From contig JAVHXO010000002.1 in the NCBI GenBank assembly GCA_031119525.1, positions 120,407-184,406 on the forward strand: 64,000 bases of DNA, in the 5' to 3' direction. Every line of letters starts with the position of its first letter. Position 1 is the first letter of the stretch. The stretch comes from Spiroplasma sp. Lineage in GTDB: Bacteria; Bacillota_I; Bacilli_A; Mycoplasmatales; VBWQ01. Of this stretch, positions 58,597 to 64,000 are shown in pieces. Made by a program: the position numbers and the translations under genes. A model generated the notes under the pieces. It was given only the letters and a program-made list of their open reading frames with translations. It ran no database searches and was not told where the DNA came from.

Positions 58597-58621
58597 AAAA
58601 AAAACAGTTGTCTAACTGTTT
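58597..58621 (-). terminator. Intrinsic terminator between pilin-like and VirB6-like genes
   Basis: On minus, AAACAGTT-AGAC-AACTGTTT followed by further Ts. Its T-tract ends about 20 nt before the VirB6-like start. Confidence 0.8.
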
Positions 58622-58624
58622 AAT

Positions 58625-58942
58625 TTAAGTACTGATATTTAAACCTGATTGTTTAACAATTTGAATGACAACATTAGATAATCCAATAACAACAAGAGTT
58701 CCAATGATGGCAATAATTGGTCACTTTAAAGAACTTAAATAAATTGCTCTGGTATCTGGCTCATCAGAATTTCGGATAACACTTCACCAAATTCATATTG
58801 CTTTGACAGTTGCAAACACAACCTCCAAAACAACTAAAACACCTAGGGCAGCATTAACTCAAATAGTTACAGCATCAATAACGCCATTCATATCGGGTGC
58901 GTCAGCTAAGATTGATAATTTTGAGAAGATTAATTGTCACAT
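58625..58942 (-). CDS. Pilin-like (VirB2/Mbov_0395 type) protein
   Basis: 105 aa, all of it recovered only under code 4 because six TGA Trp codons break it otherwise. It has a short N-terminal segment, TM helix 1 (IDAVTIWVNAALGVLVVLEV), a polar loop (IRNSDEPDTRAIYL) and TM helix 2 (KWPIIAIIGTLVVIGLSNVV). The two-helix hairpin and position just before VirB6 are those of VirB2-like pilins and of the pilin-like family in mycoplasma ICEs. It overlaps the upstream lipoprotein gene by 13 bp. Confidence 0.7.
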
Positions 58943-59508
58943 TTATTTTCTTCCTCCTCTTTAAGTTTTAATAATATTTGTTCAATTTCTAGTGCTTCTT
59001 TAAGAGCATTTTTTAGTTTTTCTATTTCTGTTTCTGGGTAATCATTTGGATGTTTTATTTCTAGGATTAAAGCTTGTTTTAAGTTAGTAATTTTCTCAGT
59101 AATAATTGTAAGTCCTTTGATAATTTGTTCAAGGGTAAATTTATCATCTTTTTTTTCTAATAATAAGATTTGATATTGATATTCATTAATTTCAGATTGA
59201 TATGTATATAATCCAGCTGATACTTCATCAAATAATAGATTATAATCATCTTCTGTTATTTTATCATTTGCTCAATCTTCTTCAATTTGGTCAAGTCATT
59301 CTCGACAATTATTAACATCAATTTGTGTTTGATCAATTAATTTTTGATAATATTCAATGTCTTTAGTTATTGGTGGTTTTGTTTCACCATTATCACCACC
59401 ATTTCCGGTATTGCCGGTATTGCTAAATGGATTATAACAAGCAGAAATAGAAAAGCTAAAACTACTAATGAAAATTGTTTGCATAAATAAACTTAAAAGT
59501 TTTTTCAT
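58930..59508 (-). CDS. Lipoprotein of the secretion array
   Basis: 192 aa. Signal MKKLLSLFMQTIFISS and lipobox SISAC (Cys24) followed by an Asn/Gly-rich linker (NPFSNTGNTGNGGDNG) and an acidic helical region with WLDQIEEDWANDKITEDDYN and EIKHPNDYPETEIEK. ATG 59508 follows AGGAGATCAGTC; an in-frame ATG upstream would add 13 unneeded residues. It could be a VirB7-like anchor; no homology recognised. Confidence 0.78.
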
Positions 59509-59527
59509 GACTGATCTCCTTATACTT

Positions 59528-59812
59528 TTAATTTTTAATTTGGCCAACTAAAACAATATTGTTATTAATTGTTATTCAACGAATTACAAAATGATTATTT
59601 AAACAAAGAAAATATAGATGTCAACGATTAGAATTCATTTGTTTAGCAAATTGGTAAACTAATTTTTTTGTACATTTAATTTGTTCAGTTTCTTTAGATT
59701 TAATACAATTTTGGTAATTGTAAGCAGAACAATAGTTATATCTTTTATTAGCAAATGATAACTTTTGATTTTCCACTGGCAGATATTTCTTAATAATTTC
59801 ATTAATTGACAT
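59528..59812 (-). CDS. Small protein at the head of the array, unknown
   Basis: 94 aa: MSINEIIKKYLPVENQKLSF, then a Cys-containing YNYCSAYNYQNCIKSKETEQ and a C-terminal hydrophobic stretch NNNIVLVGQIKN. GGAGATTAAACT precedes the ATG. It is the first gene of the minus array and ends 19 bp before the lipoprotein start. No family recognised. Confidence 0.6.
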
Positions 59813-59875
59813 AGTTTAATCTCCAATTAAATTAAAAATAAATGTTTATTGTCTTATCGACTATAGCACTGTGAT

Positions 59876-59943
59876 GCTAGTATTGCTTTTGGTTAGGGTT
59901 ACTAGCCCCCACAAATTCATTAATGTACCAATAATTAATGAAT
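59876..59943. promoter_or_regulatory. Two inverted repeats upstream of the secretion array
   Basis: GCTAGTA (59876-59882) with TACTAGC (59900-59906), and ATTCATTAAT (59915-59924) with ATTAATGAAT (59934-59943). They lie in the 59813-60117 spacer between the divergent secretion array and rpmG. They could be operator sites; no gene is seen in this spacer. Confidence 0.45.
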
Positions 59944-60117
59944 GATATATAATCAATATTGAGTTAGGATTGATATTTAAATAAAAGAATTGAAAAGATA
60001 TTTAAATTTTTTAAGATAAGGATAAGAAGGTCTGTGAGTAGGTAAGATAGGAAGGATTCTTAAAAAATTTATTTTCAATCCGGAAACAATTTTACTCAAC
60101 CTTTTGGGTTGAATAAA

Positions 60118-60146
60118 TTGACAGTTATGGTAATTAATACTATAAT
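60118..60146 (+). promoter_or_regulatory. Promoter of rpmG-secE-nusG
   Basis: Perfect TTGACA (60118-60123), 17-bp spacer and perfect TATAAT (60141-60146), 25 bp before the rpmG start, the clearest consensus promoter in the window. Confidence 0.88.
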
Positions 60147-60170
60147 TAATAGGTATTTTTAGGTGAAAAA

Positions 60171-60320
60171 ATGAGCGAAAAAGTAATTTTAATCTGTAGT
60201 GTTTGTTTAAATCGTAATTATCAAAGTTACAAAAACAAACTAAATCAAACAAAAAGATTAACATTGAACAAATTTTGTCCTCATTGCAATAAGCACACCG
60301 TACATAAAGAATCACGATAG
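60171..60320 (+). CDS. rpmG: 50S ribosomal protein L33
   Basis: 49 aa: [20 protein letters not shown] with later [16 protein letters not shown]. Both CxxC pairs are present, so this is the zinc-binding form. It is the usual partner of secE and nusG. TAGGTGA precedes the ATG. Confidence 0.95.
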   Translation: MSEKVILICSVCLNRNYQSYKNKLNQTKRLTLNKFCPHCNKHTVHKESR

Positions 60321-60327
60321 GAGGCTT

Positions 60328-60783
60328 ATGGTGGCAAAGAAATCAAAACAGTCAGTAACTAAAAAAAGCAAAACTGAAAAACCACATATTAATCGTGAAA
60401 AAGTTAAATTATTAAAAGATAAATTTAATTTTTTACGAAAAGTTAAGCCTTTAAAATTTCGAAAATCAAATTCTAAAGAAGATAAATTTGATCGACGAAA
60501 TATTGATAATAATAAAATAATTGATATGAATGCAATTTGAGAAAAATCAAAAAAAGAAAGAACTGCTGAAGAGAAATTTTATTATCGAAAAGAAGCAAGA
60601 ACCTATCATAAATATTTCTTTTTATATTTATCAAGGGAAGCAAGAAGAATTAGATGAACTCGAAGAAAAGAATTAAATAAAAAATTTTGAACTACTGTTT
60701 TATTTATTGCCTTTTTTGCTGGTTTATTTGCAATCTTAGATACGGTATTAGAAATTCTATTCCGTTTAGCTAAAATTCTTTAA
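60328..60783 (+). CDS. secE: Preprotein translocase subunit SecE
   Basis: 151 aa, longer than the usual 60-70 because of a basic mollicute-type N-terminal extension (about 100 residues). The single TM near the end is FWTTVLFIAFFAGLFAILDT. It partners SecY/SecG in the membrane. AGGAGG (60319-60324) could serve ATG 60328 (3 nt) or, with better spacing, GTG 60331 (6 nt). A TGA Trp lies at 60538-60540. Confidence 0.9.
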
Positions 60784-60817
60784 GTAAATAATATAAAAAT
60801 GGAGATGCTGTAGTCTT

Positions 60818-61456
60818 ATGAATAAAAAAAATGAAAAAAGTGAGCACGATATGAAAAACATCAATAATGATGAAAGTCAACAAATAAATCAAGCAAGACA
60901 ATATGCGCAATGATATGTTATCAATTGTAATAAAGGTCATGAACGACGAGTTTATGAAGACTTAAAACAAAAAATTGAAACTTTAAATTTGAAAGATAAA
61001 ATTTTTGATATTAAAATTGTTGAAGAAACAGTAACAAATAAAGATAAAAAACCTGAAACAAAAAATGTTTTTCCAGGTTATATTTTTATTAATATGATTA
61101 TGACTGATGAAACTTGATATGATGTTCGTAATACCCCAGGTGTAACTGGTTTTATTGGCTCTAGTGGTCGAGGGATTAAACCATTACCATTATCAGAAAA
61201 AGAAGTTAATACAATGTTGTATCGTGATAACAAACAAACTAAAAAAGAACCAATATCTAAAAAAGATAAAAGTGATGAGCGAGATTTTGAGTTAAACGAT
61301 TATGTTCATATTATTTCAGGTGCTTTAAAAGGTCATGAGGGTCAAGTTTCGCAACTGGATGATGATAAAGGTGTTGCGACTGTTAATATTGATTTCTTTG
61401 GTCGTTCAACGCCAGTAAAAGTGGAATATATTTGTTGCAAAAAAATTGGATCTTAA
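60818..61456 (+). CDS. nusG: Transcription termination/antitermination factor NusG
   Basis: A 212-aa NusG: NGN domain YVINCNKGHERRVYEDLKQK, FPGYIFINMIMTDETWYDVR, TPGVTGFIGS; KOW domain DYVHIISGALKGHEGQVSQL and VNIDFFGRSTPVKVEY. It binds RNA polymerase. GGAGATGCTG precedes the ATG. The usual next gene, rplK, is absent; repeats and an insertion element follow. Confidence 0.95.
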
Positions 61457-61490
61457 TCAAAAAAAGTTTTTTTATCAAAAAAAATAATGA

Positions 61491-61550
61491 TAGACTATTA
61501 AATTTGGTAGATAGTTAAGCTAGACTATTAAATTTGATAAATAGTTAAAA
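61491..61550. repeat. Tandem 30-bp direct repeat after nusG
   Basis: Two adjoining 30-bp copies beginning TAGACTATTAAATTTG and differing at about four positions (61491-61520, 61521-61550). Each can fold by ACTAT...ATAGT pairing. Confidence 0.75.
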
Positions 61551-62919
61551 TTTTACTTTCAACCTTAAATTCTCTTTAATTATAAACCTAATTATTTTTT
61601 TGTCATATTATATGTCAATTAAGAGTTAATTTTTTAATGAAATCTTCCTTGAGAAGATCAGTTGTATTAATGTTATTAACATTGGCAATGTGTAAGGTTA
61701 AAATTTTGTGGTAAATATTTTTGCTGAAGGCTTTGGATCCGTAGCCTAATAATCATTTAATATGATGTGAGATTGTGCTTTCAATATTACAACCAATATT
61801 AAAATCATATTTTTGGTTGCTAATACCATAATTTTTTTCATTTTGTTTTAGGTAGTATTTTAATTCTTGTAGTTTTGAAGTTTTATATTTATCTTGAAAC
61901 CAAGGTTTTGATAATATTTTTACCATTTCTTGATAATTACCATTAAAAAATGAGGTCCTTAAATTTTCATAAATTGGTTGCATTATTTTACTATTGGGAT
62001 TAAATAGTTGTCTTATTTTTCTAATTGTATGAAAACGATCAAGAATATAAATACTATTAGGTCACTTTTTTTGATAATTTCTAATTCAAGTTGCACCATC
62101 GCCGCTAATAATAATTTTAGCTTGATTAACATTACTATAAAAAACTTGAGCAATTTTTTGAATTTTTTGTACCATTAAATGATTATTATATTGTTCATTT
62201 TTTTTCTTTAAAAAGAAAAAAATTCTTGAGTTTTTCAATATTTTTTTATTTGCTCTTGATTTTTCTAAATCATAACCAGTATGAAATAAAATAACGCGAA
62301 CACGATATTGTTGTTTTTTATTGTTTTCTTTTAAATTTAAAAAAGTATCATCAATATTAATATATAAATATTGATCTAATTTAATTGGTTTTACTTTTTT
62401 AATAATAATATCTTCTAAAGAATCAATTTTCATGCGATTAATAATGTTAGTTATTGTATTGGTTGTAATATTTGACAATGGAAAACAATCTAAAATGTCT
62501 TGGTATCGTTTACCTTTAGCAATTAATGATAGAATCTTAATTTGTAAATGAGTTGTAATCCTTTGATATTTTTTAACTCCTAGGGCGATATCAGCAAGAT
62601 AAATAAAACGATACCGACCTTTATTTCATATTAAATAACGATGTCTTTTATATGTTAATTTACCAAAAATTGTTATTAAAGTTCGTTGTCTAATTCCGTG
62701 GGGTATATAACCTTTTTCTTTTCTTCATGTTGAATTAAAAATTTCTTGATCTTTATTTTCATATTCTTGTTTTAAGTTTAATAATGCATATTTAAATAAG
62801 TCAGCGTTTTTTGTTTCATAATAAGTAATATGGTTTTCGACTATTGAACGCATTTTGACCCCCTGTTTTGTAAAGTTACTTGTCCTATAGTATTAAGTAT
62901 AATTTAGGTTGAAAATAAA
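61551..62919 (-). mobile_element. ISLre2-like insertion element between nusG and the tail-fibre gene
   Basis: Contains the transposase gene at 61588-62853. Candidate terminal inverted repeats: TTTTACTTTCAACCTTAAAT at 61551-61570 and, read backwards from 62919, TTTATTTTCAACCTAAATT. The right end overlaps the first bases of a terminator hairpin. Target duplication is not clear. Confidence 0.6.
61588..62853 (-). CDS. UPF0236/ISLre2-family transposase
   Basis: 421 aa, continuous in code 4. Shared features with the copy at 42151-43458: FNSTWRKEKGYIPHGIRQRT, YINIDDTFLNLKENNKK, IIISGDGATWIRNYQKKWP, ILDRFHTIRKIRQLF, NIGCNIESTISHHIKWLLGY. The acidic catalytic residues are retained, so it may be active. 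Sequence divergence from the first copy is large (only motifs align), so the two are separate acquisitions rather than a recent duplication. Confidence 0.85.
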
Positions 62920-62951
62920 GGCACTATTAATTTTTAATAGTGCCTTTATTT
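62913..62951. terminator. Long hairpin terminator
   Basis: Perfect 18-bp stem AAATAAAGGCACTATTAA (62913-62930) / complement (62934-62951) with a TTT loop. It lies downstream of the minus-strand tail-fibre-like gene and beyond the insertion element, so it probably served the original nusG side as well. Confidence 0.8.
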
Positions 62952-63071
62952 AATTTATCTAATTAATTTTATCGTGTTATTATTGTTTGAATATCTACGA
63001 TATTATAAAACCACCTGATTTCACTACCCAATATTAATGTTATATGAAGAATTTAATTTATAAGTTAATAA

Positions 63072-64000
63072 TTAAATTCCTTCTTTGCGGAAAATAATTA
63101 ATTTTGTAATATTAATTGATCCTTGTTTTCAGTTTTTAGCTTCAACTATTTTTGTTTGTGGATTAAATCACATCATGATACTTGTGATTGATTCAAAGTC
63201 AACACAAACATTTGAACTAATATAGTCATCTGGTAGACCGATTGGTCTTTCAAGTGATCCAATTAGTTTTTTGCTATCAGTTGTATCAATCAAGAAGTAG
63301 AATTGATGTCAATATCCAGGTTTATAATCATCAAAAACATAACTATTGCTATTAACATCAATTTCTTGATATTTAGTGTATAACCGATTTTTAGTTATTG
63401 AAATTTCATCACTGGTTAGTTTTGTTTGCTCACTACTTTCTTGTGCAGTAACAGTTGCAATTTTTAATGGTGGTACAGCAGTTAGGATATTTTGTTTGGC
63501 TGCATTTTGTGAGTCGACATAGGTTTTGTCAGCTTTTAAAGCACCTTGTGACTCAACAGTATCTAATTTTGATTTAAGTTCATTGATAGCACCAACAACA
63601 GTTTTGTCTGTTGTTTTTAAATCGTTGTCTAATTTGTTTTGTTTTAAATTAGTTTGATCATCAACGTATTTTTTGTTTGTTATGGATTTGTTGTTGGCTT
63701 TGCTTCAGTCGAGTGGATCCATTTTGTATGCAACGAAGTTGTTTGATTCGTTGTCGTAGATTTCGATGTTATTGTCTAATATTGCTCCTTCTGATGCAGC
63801 AATGGTAATATCACCTTGACCAAGAATCGATTGATTGTTAATAGTTTTAATATTTTGATTAACGCCAGTATCAATTAAAGTAGCTTGTTTGGTTGCATCT
63901 TGTTCGTCAACATATATTTTATTTGCTTTTAAGGCGTCTTGTTCTTCAACATAGGTTTTGTCTGCTTTTAAGGCGTTTTGACTATCAACGTAGGTTTTGT
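63072..64000 (-). CDS. Phage tail-fibre-like repeat protein (5' part outside window)
   Basis: The C-terminal 308 codons are visible. Near the window edge is a repeated unit of about 12 residues (KTYVDSQNALKAD, KTYVEEQDALKAN, KIYVDEQDATKQ), then INNQSILGQGDITIAA, KYVDDQTNLKQNK, LKTTDKTVVGAINELKSKL, one more ALKADKTYVDSQNAAKQ, and a globular end with PGYWHQFYFLIDTTDSKK. The KxINxQS.LGxGdI and KTVVGAINEL patterns are typical of phage tail fibres and baseplate proteins. No other phage gene is in view. A surface protein using these modules is the alternative. Confidence 0.7.

Noticed and set aside
59977..60315. 112-codon minus-strand frame overlapping rpmG
   Set aside because: It overlaps the complete L33 gene and its consensus promoter on the other strand; no ribosome site.
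42151..62853. Composite transposon bounded by the two ISLre2-like genes
   Set aside because: The two transposases are too different, and clear terminal repeats were seen only for the right copy.
63500..64000. Repeats at the right edge as a possible CRISPR array
   Set aside because: Repeats are in frame, imperfect, without spacers of constant size, and encode a 12-residue protein repeat.

Overview
The window comes from a mollicute, most likely a Spiroplasma of the citri/poulsonii type. Base composition is very AT-rich. TGA is read as tryptophan throughout: under the standard code almost every housekeeping gene appears broken at conserved Trp positions, while under code 4 the frames are continuous. 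All coordinates here use code 4. Spiroplasma is further suggested by UPF0236/ISLre2-type transposases, a ScARP-like adhesin, spiroplasma-type lipoproteins and a plasmid/ICE-like VirB4-VirD4 module.

Layout. 1-10509 is the replication-origin side: gyrA (cut by the left edge), gyrB, dnaN and dnaA lie on the minus strand, interleaved with an Abi_2/HEPN protein, an ABC-F ATPase with a leader peptide and attenuator, and an azoreductase. DnaA boxes flank dnaA, and transcription diverges there (rpmH onward on plus), so oriC is at about 8.1-10.5 kb. 10510-41938 is a housekeeping arm, almost entirely on plus: rpmH-rnpA-yidC-khpB-mnmE, tatD, ksgA, prs-pth-purA-purB-metG, rpsF-ssb-rpsR, gdpP-rplI-dnaB, rlmH, ung, folate uptake/folC, cysS-rlmB-sigH-like and rarA. 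The main minus-strand exception is a class II (B12-type) ribonucleotide reductase at 23.1-25.6 kb.

42151-59812 is an accessory block, all on minus. It holds an ISLre2-like transposase, then (in transcription order from the right) a small protein, a lipoprotein, a pilin-like protein, VirB6-like and two-TM membrane proteins, a large ScARP-like adhesin, VirB4/TraE, a coiled-coil protein, a TcdA/TcdB-like glycosyltransferase, three related coiled-coil proteins and VirD4/TraG. I see no relaxase, integrase or partition gene. Three intrinsic terminators lie inside this array. The block sits where firmicutes normally continue sigH-rpmG-secE-nusG, and rpmG-secE-nusG resumes directly after it (60171-61456).

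61491-64000 holds tandem 30-bp repeats, a second, diverged ISLre2-like element, a strong hairpin terminator and the 3' part of a gene whose product resembles phage tail fibres.

The best candidate for an undescribed system is the 43.5-59.8 kb block. It is a reduced type IV secretion apparatus co-directional with a surface adhesin, a predicted toxin-type glycosyltransferase and a coiled-coil family sharing an N-terminal domain. It could be a degenerate conjugative element or a secretion module for host-directed effectors. The sequence alone does not decide between them.
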